Counted from the first letter of the stretch, positions 1 to 9,057 are shown. The stretch: 64,000 nucleotides of DNA from Escherichia marmotae (GCF_002900365.1 NZ_CP025979.1:3658001-3722000), one strand, 5' to 3'. The notes: generated by a model from the sequence alone, not told the origin. Numbers and translations are program-made.

Positions 1-437
1 CCTACGGCGCACCAGCGTCAATCACCAGTTTCGTGGTGCCAACTGGTTACTCCTTTAACCTCGATGGTTCGACGCTGTATCAAAGTATTGCCGCTATCTT
101 CATCGCCCAGTTGTATGGCATTGACTTGTCCATCTGGCAGGAAATCATTCTGGTACTGACGCTGATGGTGACCTCGAAAGGGATTGCTGGCGTGCCGGGC
201 GTGTCGTTTGTGGTGCTGCTGGCAACGCTGGGTAGCGTGGGGATCCCGCTGGAAGGCCTGGCGTTTATTGCCGGTGTTGACCGTATCCTCGATATGGCGC
301 GTACTGCGCTGAACGTGGTGGGTAATGCGCTGGCGGTGCTGGTAATTGCCAAGTGGGAACACAAATTTGACCGCAAAAAGGCGATGGCCTACGAGCGTGA
401 AGTGCTGGGCAAATTTGATAAGACGGCGGATCAGTAA
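1..437 (+). CDS. gltP: Proton/glutamate-aspartate symporter, C-terminal part (cut by window edge)
   Basis: The reading frame is open from base 3 and ends with TAA at 435-437, giving about 144 C-terminal residues of a DAACS-family dicarboxylate/amino-acid:cation symporter. The visible part contains the conserved NLDG segment of the second re-entrant loop region (VPTGYSFNLDG) and the GIAGVPG motif. It also contains the last transmembrane helix with the GVDRILDMARTALNVVGN signature, in which Asp and Arg/Asn contact substrate and cation. The charged tail ends FDKTADQ as in E. coli GltP. The gene acts in the inner membrane and imports glutamate and aspartate. Nothing in the visible part is broken. 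Confidence 0.95.
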   Translation, partial: YGAPASITSFVVPTGYSFNLDGSTLYQSIAAIFIAQLYGIDLSIWQEIILVLTLMVTSKGIAGVPGVSFVVLLATLGSVGIPLEGLAFIAGVDRILDMARTALNVVGNALAVLVIAKWEHKFDRKKAMAYEREVLGKFDKTADQ

Positions 438-480
438 TTGAAGATTGCCGGGAAGTTATATCCACCCGGCAATGTGTGGA

Positions 481-590
481 TGCCTGATGCGACGCTTACC
501 GCGTCTTATCAGGCCTACGCCAGACTGCACAATAGCCTGATTTAGCGTAATTTTTGTAGGTCGGATAAGGCGTTTACGCCGCATCCGACA
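481..590. repeat. REP/BIME palindromic repeats after gltP
   Basis: Two REP-type units face each other: one at about 481-519 (tgcctgatgcgacgc then gcgtcttatcaggc) and one at about 556-590 (gtaggtcggataaggcg then gccgcatccgac). They fill the gap between the convergent gltP and yjcO ends. Such units commonly stabilise 3' ends of mRNA and bind gyrase or IHF in enterobacteria. Confidence 0.85.
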
Positions 591-598
591 CCCCAATT

Positions 599-1288
599 TT
601 AGCCATTAGTTAACTTTTCAAATTCTTCACATCCGGTATCAAACCCTTCCATACAGCTCAGGTTCAACCAGTGCAGCGCCTTTTGTTTGTTCTTCTCGAT
701 AAAACCTTCTTCACCGTTTAAGAACATCATTCCCGCCCAATACTCGGAATACCCGGTACGGGAAATGGTAGAGCTACGCTTGAAATACCAGGTTGCTTTG
801 TCATCGTCGGCCTTGATGCCCACGCCGTTGGCGTAAATTAAGCCAAGCAGCATTTGGGCATCAACGGCGGAGTCGTTCTCCAAATCTTCCGAGGCGTTTT
901 CTAACAGTGAAATCGCTTTCGGATAATCCGGTTTACCTGCCTAGGTATTAACCAGAATATGTGCCAGCGTCACTTCACCTTCTTTACTGCCAGCTTGCGC
1001 CGCTTTTTCGGCAAGCACTTTTGCTTGTGGATAGTCCAGACTGACCGGATTAGTGATTTTGATCTGCGCTAACAGCGCGCAGGCATCGGCATCACCGCTG
1101 TCAGCGGCTTTCTGTGCCCAATATTCGGCTTTGCTCAAGTCGCCGGAGCTAAACCAGCTATCGGCAAGAAAATATTGTGCGCGTTTATCTCCGGCCTCTG
1201 CTGCCTTTACATACTGGCTGCCTGGCTCGGAGTCGTCCGCGTGGGCAAAGAATGTCAAAAATAACATCAAAGTGATAATTTTTTTCAT
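599..1288 (-). pseudogene. yjcO: Sel1-repeat periplasmic protein, broken by an amber codon
   Basis: The full-length frame of 229 codons starts at ATG 1286-1288 (MKKII..., signal peptide ending about AHA) and ends with TAA at 599-601. It is interrupted by an in-frame TAG at 941-943, just after HILVNT. The next residues, AGKPDYPKAISLLENA, continue the E. coli YjcO sequence without a frame change, so a Gln codon CAG has become TAG. The protein consists of Sel1/TPR-like repeats (alanine-rich AxxGxxxA helices), probably for protein-protein contacts in the periplasm. Its function is not known. Only the first 115 residues would be made. Confidence 0.9.
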
Positions 1289-1398
1289 TTTGATAATGAG
1301 GTTTGGTAGGGTATAGACAGTATAAAGTGTTCGGATGGACAAAAAAACAACTGTAAAAAGACCTGCAGGCAGAATGATTTAATGCGATGTAAGGATTT

Positions 1399-2103
1399 TT
1401 AATCCATCCGATGCTCACCTTTTTCCAGAGCGTTGCGATCGAAAAATCGCTGAATTTTCCCCCCATCCATCATTGCCGCCCGGTCAGACATGTGCGCGAT
1501 GACATCTGCATCGTGGCTGACCAGCAGATAGGTCATTTGGTGCTTCCGCTTCAGTTGATTCAACAAATTAAGAATTTCCGCTTGTACCGACATATCCAGT
1601 GCTGAGGTGGGTTCATCCAGCAGAAGAAGTTGTGGCCGTAATAATAGGGCGCGAGCAATAACCACACGTTGTCGCTGACCACCGGAAAGTTGATGCGGGT
1701 AGCGGCGAGCGGCGTCGGCAGGTAAACCAACTTGTTCCAGTGCGGTATGGACGTGTTTTTCTATTTCACGTTCACCACGGATTTTGAGCGGTTCAGCCAG
1801 CGTTCGCCACAACGTATGATTGGGATGCAATGAGGCATAGGGATCCTGAAACACCATTTGCACATTGCGGCGGAGATCGCCCTGAAAACGCATGCCTGGT
1901 TTGATGGTGTGCCCAAACAGCGATACCTGGCCGCGCCAGTCGCGCTGTAATCCGGCAATTACGCGCAAAATTGTGGATTTTCCACAGCCTGATTCGCCAA
2001 TTAAGCTAAATGTTTCTCCGGCATTAACCGAAAAACTGGCGGCTGAAACTGCGGTTTTCTCAGCAAAAGTAACCTGCAAGTGATTAATTTCAACAATCGT
2101 CAT
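1399..2103 (-). CDS. Dpp/Opp-type ABC importer, ATPase subunit 2 (DppF/OppF-like)
   Basis: A cytoplasmic ATP-binding subunit of 234 aa and the last gene of a five-gene importer operon. Visible motifs are Walker A GESGCGKST near residue 37, the Q-loop FQDPYASLHP, the ABC signature LSGGQRQR, Walker B LLLLDEPTSALD and the switch histidine in LLVSHD. It is shorter than typical DppF/OppF (about 330 aa): it stops soon after the H-loop and lacks the C-terminal oligopeptide/dipeptide domain and its Cys-rich stretch. The start overlaps the end of the partner ATPase gene by 14 bases, so the two are probably translationally coupled. The substrate cannot be told from this subunit. Confidence 0.9.
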   Translation of the reverse strand: MTIVEINHLQVTFAEKTAVSAASFSVNAGETFSLIGESGCGKSTILRVIAGLQRDWRGQVSLFGHTIKPGMRFQGDLRRNVQMVFQDPYASLHPNHTLWRTLAEPLKIRGEREIEKHVHTALEQVGLPADAARRYPHQLSGGQRQRVVIARALLLRPQLLLLDEPTSALDMSVQAEILNLLNQLKRKHQMTYLLVSHDADVIAHMSDRAAMMDGGKIQRFFDRNALEKGEHRMD

Positions 2104-2926
2104 GGTATTTCTCCGGCGTCATCGCCGTCCTGTCCAGCGTCGGCAGCATCTGTCCGTAAGTTTGCGCACTCGGGCGGCAAGTCCACAGTGTGCGCGTGTA
2201 AGGGTGTGTTGCTGTGGGTAGCGCATCGGCGCGCATTTCATCCACCTTACTTCCCTGATACATCACCAGCACCCGGTGGCAAAATTGGGCAACTAATGGC
2301 AGGTCGTGACTGATCAGCAGCATCGCCATCTGTCGTTGTTCACACAGGGTCACCAGAAGTTCCAGAATCTGATTGCGCAGGCGAACATCCAGTGCCGATG
2401 TTGGCTCATCGGCAATCAATACCCGGGGATTGTTGATGAGCGCAATTGCAATCATCACTCGCTGCCCCATCCCGCCAGAAAGTTCTCGTGGATAGCTTTG
2501 CAACACTCGCGTATTAAGGCCGACAGCCTGAATTGCGGTATTTATTTTCTCTTCTTTTTCGCGGCGACTCAGGCGTTGGTGAAGCGTAAGTGCCTCTTCC
2601 AGTTGTGCTTTCACAGTTTTCACAGGATTAAGTGCATAACGCGGATCTTGCAATACCATTGCGATATCGTTACCGCGCAGTTGTTGCCATCCACGCGCGT
2701 TAAGGGTGAGCGCATCACGACCCAGGATGTTAAGTGTGTCTGCGGTTACCACTCCGGGTTTGCGTACCAGCCCCATCAGGGCGCGGGCGGTCATGGACTT
2801 ACCCGAACCTGACTCACCGACCAGCGCCAGACGCTCATTGCCTAATGTAAAACTGATATTGTTAACGACCCGGGAACCCGGATAGTCGACACAGAGATTG
2901 TTGATACTAAGGCGCGGATCAGTCAT
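2090..2926 (-). CDS. Dpp/Opp-type ABC importer, ATPase subunit 1 (DppD/OppD-like)
   Basis: An ABC ATPase of 278 aa. I chose the ATG at 2924-2926 (MTDPRLSINNL) because it overlaps the upstream permease stop by eight bases. The longer open frame to 2986 would run back into the permease gene. Motifs are Walker A GESGSGKS, Q-loop LQDPRYALNP, signature LSGGMGQR, Walker B VLIADEPTSALD and H-loop LISHD. The C-terminal tail (HPYTRTLW and on) matches the oligo_HPY region of the dipeptide/oligopeptide/nickel class. It would pair with the second ATPase as a heterodimer under the two permeases. Confidence 0.92.
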   Translation of the reverse strand: MTDPRLSINNLCVDYPGSRVVNNISFTLGNERLALVGESGSGKSMTARALMGLVRKPGVVTADTLNILGRDALTLNARGWQQLRGNDIAMVLQDPRYALNPVKTVKAQLEEALTLHQRLSRREKEEKINTAIQAVGLNTRVLQSYPRELSGGMGQRVMIAIALINNPRVLIADEPTSALDVRLRNQILELLVTLCEQRQMAMLLISHDLPLVAQFCHRVLVMYQGSKVDEMRADALPTATHPYTRTLWTCRPSAQTYGQMLPTLDRTAMTPEKYHDDC

Positions 2927-3752
2927 GTTGTGGCTCCAGAACATCGCGCAAGCCATCGCCCAGTAGATTAAAGGCCAGGCTGGCAATTAAGATAATTGCG
3001 CCGGGCGCGGCGGCAATCCACCATTGATCGAAAATGACCTGCATACCATCAGCGATCATGGCTCCCCATTCCGCCATTGGCGGACGAGCACCAAGACCAA
3101 GAAAACCCAGGCCAGCAGCCGCCAGAATGATGCCTGCTAAATCCAGCGCCAGGCGGACAATGGCCGATGGCAGGCACAATGGCAAAATATGACCAATAAG
3201 CAGACGCCAGCCGCGGATGCCCATCATCTCTGCAGCAGCAAGATAATCACTGTGTCGTAGACGTTGGATCTCACTGCGCGCCTGACGCGCATAAGCGGGC
3301 CAGGTGGTTAACGCCAGCGCCAGCGCGCCGTTAACCAGCCCCGGCCCCAGCATGGCAACGAAAGCAAAGGCCAGAATCAAACGCGGCATTGACATCACCA
3401 CGTCAGTAAAACGCATCAGCACGCGTTCCAGCCAGCCGTCATAGTATCCGGATAAAATGCCAATCAGCAGGCCGACCGGGAGTGTAATGATGGTCACCAG
3501 TGCCACCAGACCCAGCGCTGGTCGGCTGCCGTAGATTAAACGTGAAAGCAGATGTCGCCCGTAACTATCTGTTCCGAGCCAGTGCTGGCTACCCGGCGCT
3601 TGTAACCGTGCAGCCGCATCCTGCCAGTTAGGATCGTGAGGAGCCAGCCACGGCGCGAAGAGCGCAATTAGCATCAATAACAGGATAATTATCAAACCGC
3701 AGAACGCGGCGGGTGAATGACGCAAACGGCGTAAAAAGAGAAACATCGGCAT
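2919..3752 (-). CDS. Dpp/Opp-type ABC importer, permease 2 (DppC-like)
   Basis: An inner-membrane permease of 277 aa with an N-terminal OppC_N-type helix (about residues 16-36, FCGLIIILLLMLIALFAPWL). The extracytoplasmic WLGTDSYGRHLLSRLIYGSR motif is typical of DppC/NikC. It has about six hydrophobic helices. The EAA loop (AAAEMMGIRGWRLLIGHILP, about 170-190) contacts the ATPases. Its start codon shares bases with the stop of the upstream permease (TGATG type overlap), indicating coupled translation. The gene is intact, with no sign of decay despite the broken genes nearby. Confidence 0.93.
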   Translation of the reverse strand: MPMFLFLRRLRHSPAAFCGLIIILLLMLIALFAPWLAPHDPNWQDAAARLQAPGSQHWLGTDSYGRHLLSRLIYGSRPALGLVALVTIITLPVGLLIGILSGYYDGWLERVLMRFTDVVMSMPRLILAFAFVAMLGPGLVNGALALALTTWPAYARQARSEIQRLRHSDYLAAAEMMGIRGWRLLIGHILPLCLPSAIVRLALDLAGIILAAAGLGFLGLGARPPMAEWGAMIADGMQVIFDQWWIAAAPGAIILIASLAFNLLGDGLRDVLEPQHD

Positions 3753-4801
3753 CAGCGCAACCTCGGATCGGTCAGCCGGACCAGCAGGTCGGTGAGGTTA
3801 TTTATCAACACAAAGCAGACGCCAATCAGCAATGTTCCCCCCATGATTGCTGTAGTGTCGCCCGCGAACAGCGCCGTGGTGAGATAGCGCCCAATGCCCG
3901 GCCATGAAAAGACAGTTTCTGTCAGTACCGCGCCTTCCAGCATCGATGTATAGGCGAGAGCGATAACGGTGAGCAAGGTGCCGCGAATGTTGGGCAAAAC
4001 ATGACGTAGCAAAATTGTCATCTCGCTGGCCCCTTTGGCGCGCGCCAGCAGAATATATTCTTTATTCATTTCGCCAAGACAAGCGGAACGTGTCAGGCGC
4101 GTAATACTGGCGAGTGAGAAGTACGCCAGTAATAAAACCGGCAGTATCAAATGGTTGATGGCATTGGTAAACGCCTCGCGATCGCCAGAAAGCCACGTAT
4201 CAATCAGCGCAAATCCGCTGCGGGGTTCAATGGTGAATTGATAAATATCATCCAGCCGGCCCGGTCCGGCACTCCATTGCAGTCTGGCGTAAAACAGTGC
4301 CAGCATCAGCAGACCAAGCCAAAAAATGGGGACGGAATTTCCCAGCAGAGTCAGTGTCCGCACGGCGAAATCCAGCGGTGAACCGACATAACGGGCGCAA
4401 AGTACACCCGCAATAACGCCGACAACGGAGCCGACAATAAGCGCCAACGTCGCCAGTTCCAGGGTCGCCGGAAACGCCGATAGCAAGTCCTGGAGAACCG
4501 GTTGCCCGGTAGCGCTGGCAATGCCGAGATCGCCGTGAGCCAGATTCACCAGGTAATGCCAGAACTGGACGGCTAACGGTTGATCTAACCCTAACTGGTG
4601 GCGCACCTGATCATAGGTGGACTGGCTGGCGTGATCGCCAACGATTTGCAGTACCCGATCGACCGGTGAGAGGGCCGAAAGCGCAAAGGTAATCAGCAGC
4701 AGGCCGAGCAACGTCAGAGAGACGGTAAACAGTCCTTGCAAGAGCGCGAGCAGAGGGCGTTTGCCTCGCCATCTCGCGTGAGTGGAAAAAGCGGCAGACA
4801 T
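3752..4801 (-). CDS. Dpp/Opp-type ABC importer, permease 1 (DppB-like)
   Basis: A permease of 349 aa belonging to the DppB/OppB/NikB class. It has an N-terminal hydrophobic helix (about 18-40) and the segment QVRHQLGLDQPLAVQFWHYL typical of this class. Five further helices follow, and the EAA loop (EYILLARAKGASEMTILLRHVLPN) includes the conserved Gly. The last helix is followed by DPRLR, the usual end of this family. It lies 100 bases downstream of the binding-protein gene, and that gap carries a hairpin. It forms the membrane channel together with the second permease. Confidence 0.93.
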   Translation of the reverse strand: MSAAFSTHARWRGKRPLLALLQGLFTVSLTLLGLLLITFALSALSPVDRVLQIVGDHASQSTYDQVRHQLGLDQPLAVQFWHYLVNLAHGDLGIASATGQPVLQDLLSAFPATLELATLALIVGSVVGVIAGVLCARYVGSPLDFAVRTLTLLGNSVPIFWLGLLMLALFYARLQWSAGPGRLDDIYQFTIEPRSGFALIDTWLSGDREAFTNAINHLILPVLLLAYFSLASITRLTRSACLGEMNKEYILLARAKGASEMTILLRHVLPNIRGTLLTVIALAYTSMLEGAVLTETVFSWPGIGRYLTTALFAGDTTAIMGGTLLIGVCFVLINNLTDLLVRLTDPRLR

Positions 4802-4861
4802 GATCTTTCCATACAGTGAAAAATCAGCGACTGGTCTGCAGTGCGGACCAGCCCTGGTAAC

Positions 4862-4887
4862 CGCGCCCGATAACGTTGTCGGGCGCG
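4862..4887 (-). promoter_or_regulatory. Intercistronic hairpin between binding protein and permease genes
   Basis: A perfect 9-base inverted repeat: cgcgcccga at 4862-4870 and tcgggcgcg at 4879-4887, with an 8-base loop. It lies 14 bases downstream of the binding-protein stop and has no U-tract. Hairpins in this position often protect the upstream message from 3' decay, so that binding protein is made in excess over permease. That role is an inference here. Confidence 0.6.
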
Positions 4888-4901
4888 AGTGGCGTACAGG
4901 A

Positions 4902-6470
4902 TTATTTGGTTACCTGATCAAACCAGACCATATCGGCATTCAATCCTTGTTGATAACCCTGCACATTATCACGCATGACAATTTGCGTTTTGCCTTGATC
5001 AATAAAGACATACGGGGAACTACGTTGCAGTTCTTGTTGCATTTTTTTATATAAATCAATACGTTTAGCATTATCGGGTTCAGCGACTGCCGCCAGCGTT
5101 TCTTTGTTCAGTTCCGGGATTTTCCAGCTATTTAACCCGGCAACGGTGCTGGATTTGCCATCGTTATAGGCGAAAGAGCTGGCGTTGGAATGTGCGTCAA
5201 AATAATCAGGCAACCACATACGAATGGCCCCCTGATGCTGATGGGCGCGAACCCGTGAGTAAACCTGGCTCCCCGCGGCTGGCAGCAAATCCACTTTTAC
5301 ACCGCCCTGAGCAAAGCTGGCCTGAATTGACTGCGCGATGGTAATAAATGGCGGTTTATTTTCGACATCAAGCGTGAAGTGCGGGTCTTTGATTCCAGCT
5401 TTAGCAAGGATCTCTTTTGCTTTGGCAGGATTAAAGGTGAACGGTGTCTCTTCCAGTGCACCGGGGAAACCTACTGGCAGGAAACTTTGATGGGTAAAGT
5501 ATTGTCCTTTCAGCAGATTTTTGGTGATGCCGTCGTAATCGACCAACCAGCGAGCAGCTTCCCAGAACGCAGGATTACTCATCAGCGGGTTATCCTTGTT
5601 GCCGGTATTAAAGGCCAGATAGTTCTGCTCAGCGGAGGCAATACTCATCACTTTGACGCCAGGTTTACCCTGTAATGCATCAATTTGGTCTGCCCCCAGA
5701 TCGCGAGCCATATCAGCATCGCCTTGTTGGATCAGCAGGCGACGCGTTGCAGGATCGGGAACATTTTTGATGATGACGCTTTTCAGCTTCGGTGCGCCGG
5801 TCGGTGAACTGGCGTTGGCTTCCATCACGATGGCCTGATGCGGTTGGTAGGTACGCATTTTAAACGCGCCGCTGCCAGCGGAATGCATCTTCAGCCATTC
5901 ATTACCAAAGTCGTTATTTTTGGCGTTTGGCGCAACCAACTTCTCGTCAACAATCGAGGCAATTGGCGTAGAGAGAATATTCAGCGCCAGCGCCGGACTG
6001 ACGTCAGCACTCCACTGTACCTGGACAGTATGGTCGTCGATTTTCTTCAACTGGCTGGCGATATTTTCCGGTTGCCAGCCCAGTACATTGAGAATAAATG
6101 CACCGGACTTATTCAGCGTGACGGCACGGACATAAGAGTAAATCACATCTTCCGGGCGCACCGGATTACCGGAGGCAAATTTCGCATCGCTTTTGAGTTT
6201 TATGGTCAGCGTTTTTGCTACAGGATCAGCCTGCCAGCTTTCGGCCAGAATCGGAGTGATTTTCGCGGGATCGTTACGATCCGGCTGCACAACGCGTTGA
6301 TACAGGCTTGGTACAGTCTGAATACTGGAGAGTTCATTAGCTTCTGCCGGATCCAGACTCACAATATCATCCAGTCCCTGGGCAACAACCAACGTATTCG
6401 GCGGTGTCGCGGCAAAGGCGGTGGCGGAAATTGCGCTTAATACCAGTAAAGATAATAGTTTTTTAATCAT
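4902..6470 (-). CDS. Dpp/Opp-type ABC importer, periplasmic substrate-binding protein
   Basis: A 522-aa periplasmic binding protein of the family 5 solute-binding proteins (DppA/OppA/NikA). The signal peptide is MIKKLLSLLVLSAISATAFA, cleaved after AFA. Family features are the SLDPAEA start of the mature domain, LAESW near residue 80, and the PVRPEDVIYSYVRA stretch that replaces the usual (T)AxDVVYSW. The C-terminal half contains many aromatic residues that line the pocket. It is the first gene of the operon, reading away from fdhF. The ligand cannot be assigned: the family binds peptides, nickel-chelates, opines, heme and oligosaccharides. In K-12, as I remember it, yjcO and fdhF are adjacent without this operon. 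Confidence 0.88.
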   Translation of the reverse strand: MIKKLLSLLVLSAISATAFAATPPNTLVVAQGLDDIVSLDPAEANELSSIQTVPSLYQRVVQPDRNDPAKITPILAESWQADPVAKTLTIKLKSDAKFASGNPVRPEDVIYSYVRAVTLNKSGAFILNVLGWQPENIASQLKKIDDHTVQVQWSADVSPALALNILSTPIASIVDEKLVAPNAKNNDFGNEWLKMHSAGSGAFKMRTYQPHQAIVMEANASSPTGAPKLKSVIIKNVPDPATRRLLIQQGDADMARDLGADQIDALQGKPGVKVMSIASAEQNYLAFNTGNKDNPLMSNPAFWEAARWLVDYDGITKNLLKGQYFTHQSFLPVGFPGALEETPFTFNPAKAKEILAKAGIKDPHFTLDVENKPPFITIAQSIQASFAQGGVKVDLLPAAGSQVYSRVRAHQHQGAIRMWLPDYFDAHSNASSFAYNDGKSSTVAGLNSWKIPELNKETLAAVAEPDNAKRIDLYKKMQQELQRSSPYVFIDQGKTQIVMRDNVQGYQQGLNADMVWFDQVTK

Positions 6471-6644
6471 ATGCTTCCCAATCCCTGAAGTTACTTTGAG
6501 GTTATCAATACGCTATCTGACGGGGCATTACTGCATAAATTGCGCCAAAATATCCCGTTAATAGAGCATGTTAGACGGTCGATGATTTCTCACCTTGCCG
6601 AAATTTTAATCATCAAATGTAAAGTATTATTACGTTAGGCCGCG

Positions 6645-6672
6645 ATGAGAATTGAGTAAAGATAATTCTCAT
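6645..6672. promoter_or_regulatory. Fur-box-like palindrome upstream of the ABC importer operon
   Basis: Within the 373-base gap 6471-6843, atgagaatt (6645-6653) and aattctcat (6664-6672) form a perfect 9-base inverted repeat around a 10-base spacer. A third tgagaat lies at 6689-6695. The core gataattctcattt resembles known Fur boxes (GATAAT-type hexamers), but it is 170-200 bases from the binding-protein start and no promoter was verified. The rest of the gap holds the fdhF terminator and nothing else I can name. Confidence 0.4.
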
Positions 6673-6757
6673 TTGCACTTGTGATTGGATGAGAATAACA
6701 ACGGAGAGGATGTCGCTGATAACCAGGATGGACTGGTCTGACTGCGCGGGTATGTAT

Positions 6758-6791
6758 AAAAAATCCGGAAACGGGTGAGCGTTCCCGGATT
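6758..6791 (-). terminator. Rho-independent terminator of fdhF
   Basis: Read on the minus strand, a 12-base stem (one mismatch or wobble) formed by 6780-6791 and 6762-6773 encloses a 6-base loop and is followed by six T (plus-strand A run 6758-6763). It starts about 50 bases after the fdhF stop. The 30-base hairpin is identical at 28 positions to the hairpin inside both IS4 copies in this window (14068-14097 and 20172-20201). Confidence 0.85.
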
Positions 6792-6843
6792 GATACAAAG
6801 GCGTTGGGTAATACCGTCGCCTTTAACGTGAGTTAAAGCGGTA

Positions 6844-8991
6844 TTACGCCAGCGCCGCTTCGCGCAGGCGAGTTTTCAACTTGTTGTACTCGTCAATCAC
6901 GTACTGCTCGGCGGCGCGCTGATCGGAAATCGGCTCGACGCGCACGGCGCAGTATTTGTACTCCGGCGTTTTGGTAATCGGGCTTAAGTTTTCGGTAACC
7001 AGCTCGTTACAGGCACCAATCCACCACTGGTAGGTCATGTAAATCGCCCCTTTGTTCGGACGATCGCTGACCTGCGCGCGGGTGATAATTTTGCCTTTAC
7101 GCGAGTGCACCCAAACTAGTGCCTCATCTTCAATACCCAGACGTTTTGCGTCTTCGGTATTGATTTGTGCGTAGCCAGGTTCATCAGCCAGAGCTGCCAG
7201 TGCCGCACAGTTACCGGTCATCGAACGACAGGAGTAGTGCCCAACTTCACGCACCGTTGACAGTACCATTGGATACTCGTCGGTGAGTTTGTCGATTGGC
7301 GCTACCCAGTCGCAGGTGAAGAACTGCGCCAGGCCGTTCGGGGTATCAAACTTCTCTTTAAACAGATAAGAAGTCCCCTGATCGGCATCTGAAGTATCGC
7401 GGCAAGGCCACTGAATGAAGCCCAGTTCGCCCATTTTCTCGTAAGTCGCACCGTAGAAATCCGGGCACAGATGACGCAACTCATCCCAGATCTCCTGGGT
7501 ATTGTTGTAGTGCATCGGATAACCCATACGGGTGGCAATTTCACTGATGATTTGCCAGTCCGTTTTCAGATCCCACTTCGGTTCAACCGCCTTGAAGAAA
7601 CGCTGGAAACCACGGTCAGCCGCAGTATAGACACCTTCATGTTCGCCCCACGAGGTTGACGGTAAAATGACATCCGCCGCTGACGCAGTTTTGGTCATAA
7701 AGATGTCCTGGACGATGACCAGTTCCAGATCTTCAAAGGCTTTACGTACTGCCGACAGTTCCGCGTCAGTTTGCAGCGGATCTTCGCCCATAATGTACGC
7801 CGCACGGACTTCGCCATGCGCTGCGCGGTGCGGTAACTCGCTGATGCGGTAACCGGTATGGGCTGGCAGACTTTCTACACCCCAGGCTTTGGCGAATTTC
7901 TCGCGGTTAGCCGGATCTTTCACGTACTGATAGCCAGGATACGTATCTGGCAGTGCGCCCATATCGCAGGCACCCTGCACGTTGTTCTGACCACGAACCG
8001 GGTTAACGCCCGCATGCGGCTTACCGAGGTTACCAGTCAGCATTGCGAGGCTGGTCAGAGAACGCACGGTTTCCACGCCCTGATAGAACTGGGTAACACC
8101 CATGCCCCACAGAATGGATGCGCTTTCCGCCTGGGCATACATCCGCGCCGCCTGACGAATCTCACTGGCACTGACGCCGGTGATATCTTCAACCGATTCC
8201 GGCGTGTAGCCTTCAACGATTTTACGATACTCTTCAAAGCCTTCCGTACGGGAAGCGACGAACGCTTTGTCGTACAGATTTTCTTCAATAATGACATGGC
8301 CCATCGCATTTAACAGCGCGATGTTCGAGCCGTTTTTCAGTGCGATGTGCATGTCAGCAATGCGCACAGTTTCAATTTTGCGCGGATCGCAGACGATAAT
8401 TTTCGCCCCGTTACGTTTAGCGTTAATCACGTGATTCGCTACGATCGGGTGGGAATCCGCTGGGTTGTACCCAAAGACGAACACTAAATCGGTATTATCA
8501 ATTTCGTTAATGGCATTGCTCATTGCGCCGTTACCGACCGATTGGTGCAGACCTGCAACCGATGGGCCGTGTCAGACGCGAGCGCAGCAGTCAACGTTAT
8601 TAGTACCAATAACGGCGCGCGCAAATTTTTGCATTACATAGTTGGTTTCGTTACCCGTACCGCGCGAGGAGCCGGTCGTCTGGATGGCATCCGGACCGTA
8701 CTTCTCTTTGATGGCGCTCAGGCGCTCGGCAACGTAATTCAGAGCCTCATCCCAGGAAACAGGTTCGAGTTTGCCGCCACGCTGGCGACGGATCATGGGG
8801 GTTTTCAGGCGCGGGGTCAGGATCTGGGTATCGTTAATGAAATCCCAGCCATAATAACCCTTCAGACACAGAGTACCCTGGTTGGTTTTCCCCTGCGCTG
8901 CCTCCGCCCGGACGATTTTGCCGTTATCGACGACCAGGTTGATTTTGCAACCTGATGCGCAATATGGGCAAACCGTGACGACTTTTTTCAT
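6844..8991 (-). CDS. fdhF: Formate dehydrogenase H, selenocysteine-containing catalytic subunit
   Basis: A 715-codon gene read through one in-frame TGA at 8572-8574. That codon is number 140, the selenocysteine that ligates molybdenum. The sequence matches E. coli FdhF across the TGA (CCARV-U-HGPSVAG). The N-terminal CPYCASGCK holds the [4Fe-4S] cysteines. The bis-MGD-binding folds follow, with Lys44 and His141 of the active site in their usual context. It oxidises formate to CO2 in the formate hydrogenlyase complex on the cytoplasmic side of the membrane. The two apparent open frames flanking the TGA are one gene, not a frameshift. A sigma54 promoter precedes it and a terminator follows. Confidence 0.97.
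8535..8574 (-). promoter_or_regulatory. Bacterial SECIS element of fdhF
   Basis: Directly after the TGA, minus-strand bases from 8560 to 8544 form the upper stem-loop. GG, a bulged U and UGCA pair with UGCACC, leaving the loop GGUC. The bulged U and the GGUC loop are the known SelB contacts in the E. coli fdhF mRNA. This element directs selenocysteine insertion instead of termination. Confidence 0.9.
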
Positions 8992-9043
8992 CGGTCTCGC
9001 TCCAGTTAATCAAATCACGCATACGCGCTCTCGACTACAGTAT

Positions 9044-9057
9044 GCATCTTTTATGCC
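9044..9057 (-). promoter_or_regulatory. Sigma54 (-24/-12) promoter of fdhF
   Basis: The minus strand reads tggcataaaagatgcata, with GG at 9057-9056 and GC at 9045-9044 separated by ten bases, the sigma54 spacing. It lies about 53 bases before the fdhF ATG. Upstream, at about 9125-9160, a run with tgtcgtcagttttgacgtga dyad symmetry fits the position of the FhlA upstream activating sequence. The exact FhlA limits were not determined. Confidence 0.88.

Noticed and set aside
6844..8991. Two adjacent open frames at fdhF that look like a frameshift or split gene
   Set aside because: They are in the same frame, separated only by the TGA that encodes selenocysteine 140, and a SECIS follows.
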